DNA from: Nocardia alni
Lineage (GTDB): Bacteria; Actinomycetota; Actinomycetes; Mycobacteriales; Mycobacteriaceae
DNA: 56,309 nt
Assembly: GCF_019038435.1 (NCBI RefSeq)
Contig: NZ_JAGPOX010000054.1
Location: 1-56,309, forward strand
Direction of reading: 5' to 3'
Of the stretch, positions 7,917-15,871 are shown in pieces (within the stretch, counting starts at the first letter, position 1; each line of letters starts with the position of its first letter). Made by a program: the position numbers and the translations under genes. The notes under the pieces are model-generated. The model ran no database searches, was not told the DNA's origin, and worked only from the letters and a program-made list of their open reading frames with translations.

Positions 7917-8738
7917 ATGACCGACGATGTGAGCATCGAGACCCGTGACGCCTGGGTCGAATTCCCGATCTTCGACGCCAAATCCCGGTCGCTGAAGAAG
8001 GCGTTCCTGGGCAAGGCCGGTGGTGCGATCGGACGCAATACCTCGGACGTCGTCGTGGTCGAGGCATTACGGGAGATCAGCCTGTCGTTCAAGGAGGGCG
8101 ACCGCGTCGGCCTGGTCGGGCACAACGGCGCCGGCAAATCCACACTGCTGCGCCTGCTTTCGGGTATCTACGAACCGACCCGCGGCACCGCGCGAATTCG
8201 CGGCCGGGTCGCGCCGGTATTCGATCTGGGCGTCGGGATGGATCCGGAAATCTCCGGTTTCGAGAACATCATCATTCGCGGGCTGTTCCTCGGGCAGACC
8301 CGCAAGCAGATGCTGGCCAAGGTGGACGAGATCGCCGAATTCACCGAACTCGGCGAGTATTTGAATATGCCGCTGCGCACCTACTCCACCGGTATGCGCG
8401 TGCGCCTGGCGATGGGCGTGGTCACCTCGATCGATCCGGAGATCCTGCTGCTGGACGAGGGTATCGGCGCGGTCGATGCGGAATTCATGAAAAAGGCCCG
8501 CAACCGGCTGCGCGATCTGGTGGCGCGGTCGGGAATCCTGGTGTTCTGCAGCCATTCCAACGAATTCCTGGCCCAGCTGTGCGATACCGCGATCTGGATC
8601 GACCACGGAAATATGCGGATGCGCGGCGACATCGAGGAGGTCGTGCGCGCCTACGAGGGCCCAGAGGCGGGCGACCACGTCGCGCAGATCCAGCGTGAAC
8701 TCGCACGAGAACGGGAACTGGAGCACAATCCTTCATGA
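7917..8738 (+). CDS. wzt: Galactan ABC transporter ATPase Wzt (Rv3781-like)
   Basis: This 273-residue nucleotide-binding subunit has Walker A GHNGAGKST (about 68-76), signature YSTGMR (156-161), Walker B EILLLDEG (175-182), and the switch histidine in CSHS. The N-terminal WVEFPIFDAKSRSLKK segment is characteristic of O-antigen/galactan Wzt proteins. It lacks the C-terminal carbohydrate-binding domain of some Wzt proteins, as in mycobacteria, so export probably does not depend on a terminal cap. The gene overlaps glfT1 by four bases (ATGA), indicating translational coupling, and the whole set bpa-wzm-wzt-glfT1 is probably one transcript. Confidence 0.93.
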   Translation: MTDDVSIETRDAWVEFPIFDAKSRSLKKAFLGKAGGAIGRNTSDVVVVEALREISLSFKEGDRVGLVGHNGAGKSTLLRLLSGIYEPTRGTARIRGRVAPVFDLGVGMDPEISGFENIIIRGLFLGQTRKQMLAKVDEIAEFTELGEYLNMPLRTYSTGMRVRLAMGVVTSIDPEILLLDEGIGAVDAEFMKKARNRLRDLVARSGILVFCSHSNEFLAQLCDTAIWIDHGNMRMRGDIEEVVRAYEGPEAGDHVAQIQRELARERELEHNPS

Positions 8739-9646
8739 CTGTCCAGGCTCCGAACCGCATCATCGCGGTGGTAGTCACGCACAAGCGCCGGGAGCTACTC
8801 GCCGAATCGCTGAAGATCCTGTCCGATCAGACGCGCCCGATCGATCATCTGATCGTTGTCGACAACGCCAACGAACCCGAGGTGGGTGAGCTGGTGCGGG
8901 CGCAGCCGGTGGAATCGACGTATCTGGGTTCCGAGCACAACCTCGGCGGCGCGGGCGGATTCGCGCTGGGCATTCTGCACGCGCTGACGCTCGGCGCGGA
9001 CTGGGTGTGGATGGCCGACGACGACGGTCGTCCCGAGGGGCCCGAGGTGCTGTCCACGCTGGTCGAATGCGCGAAGACGCACGGCCTGGCGGAGGTCTCC
9101 CCGGTGGTCTGCGATATCGACGATCCGGATCAGCTCGCGTTCCCGCTGCGCCGCGGCGTGGTGTGGCGGCGCCGGCGCTCGGAGCTGCACGCGGACGGCG
9201 ACGAGGATTTCCTGCCCGGCATCGCCTCGCTGTTCAACGGCGCGCTGATCTCGGCGCGGGCGGTCGATGTGATCGGCGTACCGGATCTGCGGCTGTTCGT
9301 GCGCGGCGACGAGGTAGAGGTCCATCGGCGGCTGGTGCGTTCGGGCCTGCCGTTCGGCACCTGCCTGACCACGGCGTATCTGCACCCCAACGGATCCGCG
9401 GAATTCAAGCCGATTCTGGGCGGGCGCATGCACACCCAGTATCCGGACGATCCCGTCAAACGGTACTTCACCTATCGCAACCGCGGCTATCTGATGTCAC
9501 AGCCGGGTATGCGGAAACTCCTGCCGCAGGAGTGGGCCCGCTTCTCCTGGTTCTTCCTTGTCCAGCAACGGGATCCGGAGGGTCTGCGAGAATGGCTGCG
9601 ACTGCGGCGCCTGGGTCGGCGCGAGCAGTTCCACAAACCCGACTAG
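8735..9646 (+). CDS. glfT1: Galactofuranosyltransferase GlfT1
   Basis: GlfT1 adds the first galactofuranose residues to the rhamnosyl-GlcNAc linker on decaprenyl diphosphate at the cytosolic membrane face, using UDP-Galf. The 303-residue GT2-fold protein shows AVVVTHKRRELLAESL, VVDNANEP, the Gly-rich HNLGGAGGFALG and the metal-binding DDD at about 95-97 (WMADDDGRP). Downstream are RGDEVEVHRRL, in the position of the catalytic base, and HPNG. It matches the M. tuberculosis Rv3782 family in length and motifs. It is coupled to wzt, but the gene order (wzm, wzt, glfT1) differs from M. tuberculosis, where glfT1 lies between the two transporter genes. Confidence 0.92.
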   Translation: MTVQAPNRIIAVVVTHKRRELLAESLKILSDQTRPIDHLIVVDNANEPEVGELVRAQPVESTYLGSEHNLGGAGGFALGILHALTLGADWVWMADDDGRPEGPEVLSTLVECAKTHGLAEVSPVVCDIDDPDQLAFPLRRGVVWRRRRSELHADGDEDFLPGIASLFNGALISARAVDVIGVPDLRLFVRGDEVEVHRRLVRSGLPFGTCLTTAYLHPNGSAEFKPILGGRMHTQYPDDPVKRYFTYRNRGYLMSQPGMRKLLPQEWARFSWFFLVQQRDPEGLREWLRLRRLGRREQFHKPD

Positions 9647-9670
9647 ATCAGCGTTCTTGGAGGCATAGCC

Positions 9671-10549
9671 GTGAGTAATCCCTACGGCGGACAACAGCCC
9701 TACGGCCAGTCCTGGCAGCCGAATCAGCCGTACGGAACTCCGCAGCCCAATGGATCCAACCCGTACGACGCGCAGCCGCAGGGCGCCTCCGCGCCCAGCA
9801 TCCCCCAGCCGGGCTACGGACAGCCGAATCCCCCCTCCACGCCGAACATTCCGCAACCGGGCTATGGGCAGCCGCACAGCGCCTCCACGCCCGGAATCCC
9901 GCAGCCGGGTTACGGGCAGCCGAACGGTCCATCCTCGCCGGGCATTCCCCAGCCGGGCGTGCCGGGTTACGGCATGCCCAATCCCGCTGCGCCGCAACCG
10001 TACCCGGGCAATCCATACGGCCAGCCGAACCCGTACGGTCAGCAGTACCCGTACGGTCAGCCCAATCCGTACGGCCAGCCGAATCCCTATGGCGGCCAGC
10101 CGAACCCGTACGCACAGGCGAATTATGGTGGGCAGCAACAGATACCGCAGTTCCGTCCGGAGCCGGGCCCACCCGGAATACTGATCGACGCCTCGTATAT
10201 GCCACTGCAATTCCTGCTCGCGCTCAGTGGCCCGCGAATCCTGGTGAACGGCCAGGAAATTCCGGGCACCAAGTGGGGCGCCACACACATCCCCGTCGGC
10301 GCGGGGCAGCATCATGTGCAGATCAAGACCAAGTGGCTATGGGATTACGGCTCCGCCCAGACGGTCGTGCCGGTCGCCGACGGGCACAGCACCCGCGTCT
10401 TCTACCGTTCACCCCTGGTGTGGTTTCTGGGCGGGGCCATCGGCCCTGTGCCACAGAAAACCCCGGGCATGCTGTTCATGTACATCAGCTGGGGCATCGT
10501 CGCCGTGCTGATCCTGCTGAACCTGTTGCTGATCGCGGCCGGATCGTAA
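9671..10549 (+). CDS. Pro/Tyr/Gly/Gln-rich repeat protein with one C-terminal membrane span
   Basis: This 292-residue protein starts at a GTG with a good ribosome site (GGAGG at 9659-9663). Residues 1-155 are low-complexity: an imperfect array built on IPQPGYGQPN (about 40-95), then short NPYGQP units (about 115-150). A folded domain follows (about 170-255; ILVNGQEIPGTKWGATHIPVGAGQHHVQIKT), resembling small envelope domains that bind or present a beta-structure to the membrane. The protein ends in one hydrophobic helix (MLFMYISWGIVAVLILLNLLL). No function is established. The repeats suggest a flexible cytoplasmic or wall-facing scaffold. It lies 24 bp after glfT1 and may be in the same transcript. 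Confidence 0.8.
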   Translation: MSNPYGGQQPYGQSWQPNQPYGTPQPNGSNPYDAQPQGASAPSIPQPGYGQPNPPSTPNIPQPGYGQPHSASTPGIPQPGYGQPNGPSSPGIPQPGVPGYGMPNPAAPQPYPGNPYGQPNPYGQQYPYGQPNPYGQPNPYGGQPNPYAQANYGGQQQIPQFRPEPGPPGILIDASYMPLQFLLALSGPRILVNGQEIPGTKWGATHIPVGAGQHHVQIKTKWLWDYGSAQTVVPVADGHSTRVFYRSPLVWFLGGAIGPVPQKTPGMLFMYISWGIVAVLILLNLLLIAAGS

Positions 10550-10605
10550 CGGACCGCAGCAATTCACGGCCCGGGTCGCCTCCCGAGCCGATCCGCTGCC
10601 CGTCG

Positions 10606-10625
10606 CTATGCAACTGATTGCATAG
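10606..10625. promoter_or_regulatory. Perfect palindrome, possible operator
   Basis: CTATGCAA (10606-10613) and TTGCATAG (10618-10625) are perfect inverted repeats with a 4-base spacer. It lies about 100 bp upstream of the HSDL2-like dehydrogenase start, a typical operator position. The AT-rich palindrome stands out in GC-rich DNA. No regulator gene is adjacent, so its binding protein is unknown. Confidence 0.45.
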
Positions 10626-10728
10626 AAGTGAGGCATCGCATACTGTGCGAATCGGCCAATCCGGACCTCGGCGCCCGTCCGTTGGAGATCATCGGAGTGG
10701 GACCGGGTGCACAGAACGGGAGACAGGC

Positions 10729-11577
10729 ATGACGAACACAGGACGCCCGCTAGCGGGCCGGACGATGATCATGTCCGGCGGTAGCCGCGGCATCGGGCTC
10801 GAGATCGCACGCCGCGCGGCGGCCGACGGAGCCAACATCACCCTGATCGCCAAGACCGATCAGCCGCATCCGAAGCTGCCCGGCACCATCCACACCGCCG
10901 CCGCGGAACTCGAAGAGGCGGGCGGGAGCGTGCACAAGTTCGTCGGCGACGTGCGCGACGACGATGGGGTCGCACGGGCGGTGGCCGAGACCGTCGAGCG
11001 GTTCGGCGGTATCGACATCGTGGTCAACAACGCCTCGGCGATCGATCTGGCGCCCACCGAGCAACTGGCGATGAAGAAATACGACCTCATGCAGGACATC
11101 AACTGCCGCGGCAGTTTCCTGCTGTCCAAATTGAGCATCCCCGCGCTGCGGGCCTCGGCCGAGGCGGGTCGCAATCCGCATATCCTGACCCTCTCGCCGC
11201 CGCTGAACCTGGATCCGAAATGGGCGGGCGCCTCCCTCGGCTACACCATCGCCAAGTACGGAATGTCGCTCACCACACTGGGTTTGGCCGAGGAGCTGCG
11301 CAAGTACGGCATCGGGGTGAACTCGCTGTGGCCGCGCACCACGATCGCCACCGCCGCGGTCCGCAATCTGCTCGGCGGCGATGAGATGGTGTCCACCTCC
11401 CGCACCCCCGACATCTACGCGGACTCCGCCTACCTGGTCCTGACCTCCCCGGCGAAGGACACCACCGGCAACTTCTTCCTCGACGACGAGGTCCTGGCCG
11501 CGCACGGCATCACCGATCTGGATAAGTATCGCGTCACCCCGGGGGATGCGCCCCTGTCCACCGACCTGTTCCTCTGA
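10729..11577 (+). CDS. HSDL2-like short-chain dehydrogenase
   Basis: This 282-residue SDR protein has the cofactor motif SGGSRGIGLEIA (about 16-27), the NNASA structural motif, and the YTIAKYG active site with Tyr and Lys. The segment KTDQPHPKLPGTIHTAA and the SPPLNL strand are hallmarks of the hydroxysteroid dehydrogenase-like 2 group, in which the usual catalytic serine region is altered. The ATG at 10729 is preceded by CGGGAG at a six-base spacing. Its substrate is unknown, probably a lipid or acyl derivative. It appears monocistronic, with a perfect palindrome about 100 bp upstream that could control it. Confidence 0.88.
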   Translation: MTNTGRPLAGRTMIMSGGSRGIGLEIARRAAADGANITLIAKTDQPHPKLPGTIHTAAAELEEAGGSVHKFVGDVRDDDGVARAVAETVERFGGIDIVVNNASAIDLAPTEQLAMKKYDLMQDINCRGSFLLSKLSIPALRASAEAGRNPHILTLSPPLNLDPKWAGASLGYTIAKYGMSLTTLGLAEELRKYGIGVNSLWPRTTIATAAVRNLLGGDEMVSTSRTPDIYADSAYLVLTSPAKDTTGNFFLDDEVLAAHGITDLDKYRVTPGDAPLSTDLFL

Positions 11578-11700
11578 GCGGCGGCCTCCCGCGATATTCC
11601 GCGGCCGAAAACCCGATCCCTCCTATGCGTGACAGCTATAAAATGAGGTCACCGCGCTGCGAGGGACCAGCCTCGGGCCCGGGCTACGAAGGGAGGACCA

Positions 11701-12144
11701 ATGCGTTACAGGTTGATATTCAGCACTGCCGTATCAGCGGTCGCCCTCGGGGCGCTGGCACCGGACACGGTGGCAGCACCACCACAGCAGCTGGCGCCCG
11801 GGCTCTCGTGCCAGGAGTTCGGCTGTCGCAACAACGACAGCCGGAACACCTACCTGGTGCACGCCCCGGTGATCTGCTCGAACGGCGCACCGATCGTGAC
11901 GGGGACGGCCTACGTCCCGCCGCGCTCGACGGCGCCCGTCAGGTACTCCTGTCCCCTCGTTCAGGGGCCGCCGATCGGCCAGCAGCAGACGCCGATCGTC
12001 CGGCCCGACGGTTCCATCGTGCAGCGGCCACCCGTATGGGAGCCCGGCCCGAGGATCCCGAGCACGGGAATCGGGGTCATATACCGAGACGCACAGGTGA
12101 TCACCAATCCGCCGCCGCCACCGGCCGGCTCGTCCGGCGGCTGA
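11701..12144 (+). CDS. Small secreted protein of unknown function
   Basis: This 147-residue protein has a clear Sec signal peptide (MRYRLIFSTAVSAVALGALA, predicted cleavage near AAPP, about residue 26). The mature part is rich in Pro and has four cysteines (in SCQEFGC, VICS and YSCP), suggesting two disulfides and an extracytoplasmic location. It ends in a proline/glycine tail. The ribosome site GGGAGGA sits perfectly five bases before the ATG. I do not recognise the family. It is convergent with glfT2 and shares a strong hairpin terminator with it. Confidence 0.75.
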   Translation: MRYRLIFSTAVSAVALGALAPDTVAAPPQQLAPGLSCQEFGCRNNDSRNTYLVHAPVICSNGAPIVTGTAYVPPRSTAPVRYSCPLVQGPPIGQQQTPIVRPDGSIVQRPPVWEPGPRIPSTGIGVIYRDAQVITNPPPPPAGSSGG

Positions 12145-12160
12145 ACGCGACCGGATAACG

Positions 12161-12193
12161 CGTCGTTCCGGCGTGACCCACGCCGGAACGACG
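12161..12193. terminator. Strong bidirectional hairpin terminator
   Basis: CGTCGTTCCGGCGTG (12161-12175) pairs perfectly with CACGCCGGAACGACG (12179-12193) over 15 bp with a 3-base loop, followed on the plus strand by GTCGTCTTTATTT. It lies between the convergent secreted-protein gene and glfT2. Its arms match the outer arms of the palindrome inside embA, so it may derive from the same repeat family. Confidence 0.8.
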
Positions 12194-12200
12194 GTCGTCT

Positions 12201-14072
12201 TTATTTCCCGTAGAGCCGTTCCCAGTTCTCACGACTGATGAGTTCCGGTACGGCGGCGCGGTATTGGCGGCTGAGCTCGGGCAGTTCACGGTGCAGGCGA
12301 CGCAGGACGCGGATGGTGCGCAGCAGCAGGGCGCGGGCCTTGGCCTTGTCGCGCCGGCGGATTCGCACACCGGACTGCGAGGCGTCGGTCACCATGACGT
12401 GATCGAACAGCGACACGTGCCACCAGTGCGCGTCCTCGCGAGGCACCGCCTTCAGGCCGGGCTGGGTGCGGCCGGTCCATTGCTGAACGGCACGTTTGAC
12501 CAGCACCAGCAGCGGCCGGCTCGGATCGCCCGAATCGCGGCGCACCTGGATGTCGGTCGCGTTGACCGGAGCGGTGGCGACCGGATGCTTGATCGTCTCC
12601 GGATAGTCGGCACGGCCCGCCCGCGCGGCGGCCAGGGCGGCGATTCCGCCGTCCTGCAACACCTTCGGCCCCTTCAGGAAGTCCTCGATGCCCTGCAGTG
12701 TGGTGTTCACCAGGCCGTACTGCATCGCGACCAGATGTTCGCCGATATTGCGGAGCAGCTGGCGGGTCACGTTTTTCGGATCCAGGTCGGTGTGCAGGGA
12801 GGAGACGATGAGTGAGTTGCGCATGCTGAAGTAGCGCGCCCAGTCGTCGTAGTCCTTCCAGTAGAAGTCGGCATGCCAGACCGCGGCGTTGGGCAGGGTC
12901 ACCGTGACGAAGCCCGCCTCGCGCGCCCGGACGCCGTATTCGACGTCGTCCCACTGGAAGAAGACCGGCAGCGGCAGCCCGATCCTGGCGACCACCTCGG
13001 CCGGGATCAGGCAGGTCCACCAGGCGTTGTACCCGGCGTCGACGCGGCGCTCCTGATTCTTCTTCAGCATGCTGGTGTTGCGCAGCGCCTTGGACACCTT
13101 CTGCCCGTGCTTCAGCTCACCCAGGTACGCCTCCTCGGCGCCGACGTTGAGGTAGTCGGGGTTGAGCAGGAACAGCATCTGCGCGCCGACCAACGTCGGC
13201 TCCACCGTCAGATTGGCGAATGCCTTGAGCCGCAACACCGTTTCCGGCTCACACAGGATGTCGTCGTCCATCAGGATGATATCGGCATGCTCGGCGCCCT
13301 CGAAGCTCCCGGCGCTGGACACCTCGTACAGCCCACGCGTGAAACCGCCCGCCCCACCGAGATTGGGCTGGCGGATGTAGTGCAGCTTCTCGCCGAACCG
13401 CGGCGCGGTCTCGGTGTACAGCGGCTGCTGCTCCACCAGATCGGTGCCCTGATCTACCACGTAAACCGCGGTGAGCGCGGACAGCACGGCCGGATCGGAA
13501 GCCAGCGCCGCGACGGTCGCCGCGCAGTCGGGAGCCCGGTTGAACGTGCAGATCGCGATCGCCACCGGCCGGATGCTCTCGGGCGCGACCGCGGTCCAGG
13601 CCACCTCGGAGATGCCGAGTTCCCCACCGACGGCGTCGAATTCGAGCCACAGCGCGCCGCCGTCGACGTACTGGTCCAGCGGCGCCCGCAGCACAACGCG
13701 CCCGGCGGAATGGACGTCGGCCGAGTCGATGATGCGACGATGACCCGCGATATCCGAGGCGGCCAGGCGAATTCGCGCCCGGTCGCCCACCTCGAGCGTC
13801 ATGGCGACCTCGACCTCGGTCACCGTGGTCCAACGCTGCCAGTAGCTGGCCGCGAACCGGCCGAAGTAGGTGTTGGTATGCGCGCTGACACCCTTGTCCA
13901 GTCGTAGTGCCAACCGCTCGCGCTGCGCCTTGCCCTTGACCACCGCATACAGCTCGTCGCTGATCTTGGGGGCCGGTCCGGTGAACACCCCGCGCGCCAG
14001 CACCAGCCGCTCCGGGACGGGCGCGGGACGCCGGTCGTTCTCGGTCACGGCCTGGCCAGCCGACTGCTCCAT
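12201..14072 (-). CDS. glfT2: Galactan polymerase GlfT2
   Basis: GlfT2 polymerises the galactan chain, alternating beta-1,5 and beta-1,6 galactofuranose from UDP-Galf. The 623-residue length is near the 637 of M. tuberculosis. An N-terminal beta-sandwich (about 1-160) precedes the GT-A domain (AIAICTFNRAPD from about 171), with the metal-binding DDD at 269-271, WDD at 374-376 (FFQWDDVEYG), and the conserved His in NAAVWH at 400. A helical C-terminus follows. ATG at 14072 has AGAGGGAAG upstream. A gtrA gene lies 113 bp upstream on the same strand and may share its transcript. The UDP-galactopyranose mutase gene glf, adjacent in M. tuberculosis, is not in this window. Confidence 0.95.
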   Translation of the reverse strand: MEQSAGQAVTENDRRPAPVPERLVLARGVFTGPAPKISDELYAVVKGKAQRERLALRLDKGVSAHTNTYFGRFAASYWQRWTTVTEVEVAMTLEVGDRARIRLAASDIAGHRRIIDSADVHSAGRVVLRAPLDQYVDGGALWLEFDAVGGELGISEVAWTAVAPESIRPVAIAICTFNRAPDCAATVAALASDPAVLSALTAVYVVDQGTDLVEQQPLYTETAPRFGEKLHYIRQPNLGGAGGFTRGLYEVSSAGSFEGAEHADIILMDDDILCEPETVLRLKAFANLTVEPTLVGAQMLFLLNPDYLNVGAEEAYLGELKHGQKVSKALRNTSMLKKNQERRVDAGYNAWWTCLIPAEVVARIGLPLPVFFQWDDVEYGVRAREAGFVTVTLPNAAVWHADFYWKDYDDWARYFSMRNSLIVSSLHTDLDPKNVTRQLLRNIGEHLVAMQYGLVNTTLQGIEDFLKGPKVLQDGGIAALAAARAGRADYPETIKHPVATAPVNATDIQVRRDSGDPSRPLLVLVKRAVQQWTGRTQPGLKAVPREDAHWWHVSLFDHVMVTDASQSGVRIRRRDKAKARALLLRTIRVLRRLHRELPELSRQYRAAVPELISRENWERLYGK

Positions 14073-14185
14073 ACTCAGCTTCCCTCTGTTGTGCTGATTT
14101 CGTCCGTGCCACGGGTTACTACCCCCGTGATCACCGCGCTACGCGCCCGATACCGCTCCGATATGGCGGGACCATTATCTCCGAT

Positions 14186-14722
14186 TCACGCATCCGCGCC
14201 CGATCGGGGCGTTTTCGGACCGGTGAACACGAAGGTGTCATAGGCCCAGTAGCGGAAGATCACCGCGACGATCTGACCGATGAGTGTGCCCGAGATGTTG
14301 TCCGACAGCGGTGTCGACAGATGCAGCACGTACCGGGAGAAGCCCAGGCAACCCAGCTGCAGGCCGATCGCGATCACGTTGAATACCGCGTAGAGCAGAT
14401 ATTCGCGGGTCTTGCTGCCGCCGCCGCGGTGCGCGAAGGTCCACCACTTGTTGCCGAAATAGGTGACCACTGTCGCCACCACGATCGAGATGATCTTCGC
14501 CACCAGCGGTATGTGGAACAGAATTCCGTGACCGCCCCAGAACACCAGCAGGTTGTAGGTCCCGGCGTCGACCAGAAAGCCGATCGCACCGACCACCAGG
14601 AACGCCCCGCCGGTCCGGAACGCGGAGATCAGCCTGCCCAGCAGGGGACCTCCGGTTCGTTCGGCCGGCTCGGTCACGGTCTCACTGCTGGGCACCTGGC
14701 GACGGTACCTCAGCGGGTGCAC
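14186..14722 (-). CDS. GtrA-family flippase-like membrane protein
   Basis: This 178-residue protein has four predicted helices (about 37-57, 70-90, 104-128, 142-165) and the GtrA signature: FLVVGAIGFLVDAGTYNLL near the start and NKWWTF after helix two. GtrA proteins are thought to flip polyprenyl-phosphate sugars or recruit cell-wall glycosyltransferases. It is upstream of glfT2 on the same strand and divergent from a GT2/DUF2142 gene pair, so it could serve either. The start is uncertain; shorter forms beginning closer to the first helix are possible. A second GtrA protein sits beside dprE1 in this window. Confidence 0.88.
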   Translation of the reverse strand: MHPLRYRRQVPSSETVTEPAERTGGPLLGRLISAFRTGGAFLVVGAIGFLVDAGTYNLLVFWGGHGILFHIPLVAKIISIVVATVVTYFGNKWWTFAHRGGGSKTREYLLYAVFNVIAIGLQLGCLGFSRYVLHLSTPLSDNISGTLIGQIVAVIFRYWAYDTFVFTGPKTPRSGADA

Positions 14723-14848
14723 AGGCGGCCGCCCAGCGGGGAGAAATCCGTCCGTCGACCAGGGTTACCGGGCGCGCCACGGGAGGTTCCCTGTAGCCTC
14801 CCGGTGTTGTACTTCACCGTCGGATCAAGTTAATGAGGGATTGACGGG

Positions 14849-15871
14849 GTGGACCCCACCGAGCTTCGTATCGCCGCCGTCGTGCCGTGCCACAACGAGG
14901 AGGCGTCGGTCGCCAAGGTCGTCGCGGACCTGTCGGCCGCCGTCCCGGGCATCGCCGTCTACGTCTACGACAATCTGAGCACCGATGCCACCGCTGAGCG
15001 GGCTCGCGAAGCGGGTGCGATCGTGCGCACCGAGACCACCAAGGGCAAGGGCAACGTCGTGCGACGCGCCTTCGCCGATATCGAGGCCGACGTCTATCTG
15101 ATGATCGACGGCGACGACACCTATGACGCTTCGGCCGCGCCGCGGCTGATCGAGGCCCTGCTGTCCGGGCCGTACGACCACGTCCTGGGGGTGCGACGCG
15201 TCGACGCGGACGCCGGGGACCGCTCGGAGACGGCGTATCGCACAGGTCACGAAACCGGTAACAAAATACTGAACGGTGTGGTTGCGAAGGTTTTCGGCGA
15301 TAACGTCGAGGACATGCTCTCGGGCTACCGGGTGTTCTCGCGGCGGTTCGTCAAGAGTTTCCCGGCGGTATCGCGCGAATTCGAGATCGAGACCGAGCTG
15401 ACGGTGCACTCGCTGCATCTGCGAGTCCCGCAGACCCAGGTCCCGGTCGGTTTCCGGGACCGTCCGGCCGGTAGCGAATCCAAGCTGCGCACGTATCACG
15501 ACGGCTTCAAGATTCTGGCGCTGATCATCGGCCTGGCCCGGCACGAGCGGCCCGTGGCGTTCTACGGCCTGTTCGGCACGGTGGCCTGGCTGATATCGAT
15601 CGTGCTGACCGTGCCGATCATCGTGCAGTTCTACCAAATTCACCAGGTGCCCCGGTTCCCGACGCTGTTCCTGGCCTTCACCCTGTTGCTGCTGGGCAGT
15701 CTGGCCTGGACCGCGGGGCTGATCCTGGACGGCATCCGCAGGTCCCGGCACGAGGCGGCGCGGTTGATGTACCTGCGCTATTCGGCCGTCGGGGGCGAGG
15801 TCATCGAGGTCGCGCCGCGGCGCCAGGAGCCGCGCAACGGCGTGGCCGAACGGATCGGACAGACGAATTGA
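14849..15871 (+). CDS. GT2 glycosyltransferase with C-terminal membrane helices
   Basis: This 340-residue protein resembles polyprenyl-phosphate sugar synthases. The N-terminal GT-A domain has AVVPCHNEEASVAKVV, the DNLSTDAT strand, the metal-binding acidic cluster MIDGDDTYD (about 88-96) and SGYRVFSRRFVKSFP. Two membrane helices lie at about 232-258 and 272-294. It probably loads a sugar onto a polyprenyl phosphate, which a GtrA protein could flip and a DUF2142-like transferase could use. GTG at 14849 is preceded by GAGGG. It overlaps the next gene by four bases (TTGA), indicating coupling. The sugar cannot be inferred. Confidence 0.87.
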   Translation: MDPTELRIAAVVPCHNEEASVAKVVADLSAAVPGIAVYVYDNLSTDATAERAREAGAIVRTETTKGKGNVVRRAFADIEADVYLMIDGDDTYDASAAPRLIEALLSGPYDHVLGVRRVDADAGDRSETAYRTGHETGNKILNGVVAKVFGDNVEDMLSGYRVFSRRFVKSFPAVSREFEIETELTVHSLHLRVPQTQVPVGFRDRPAGSESKLRTYHDGFKILALIIGLARHERPVAFYGLFGTVAWLISIVLTVPIIVQFYQIHQVPRFPTLFLAFTLLLLGSLAWTAGLILDGIRRSRHEAARLMYLRYSAVGGEVIEVAPRRQEPRNGVAERIGQTN

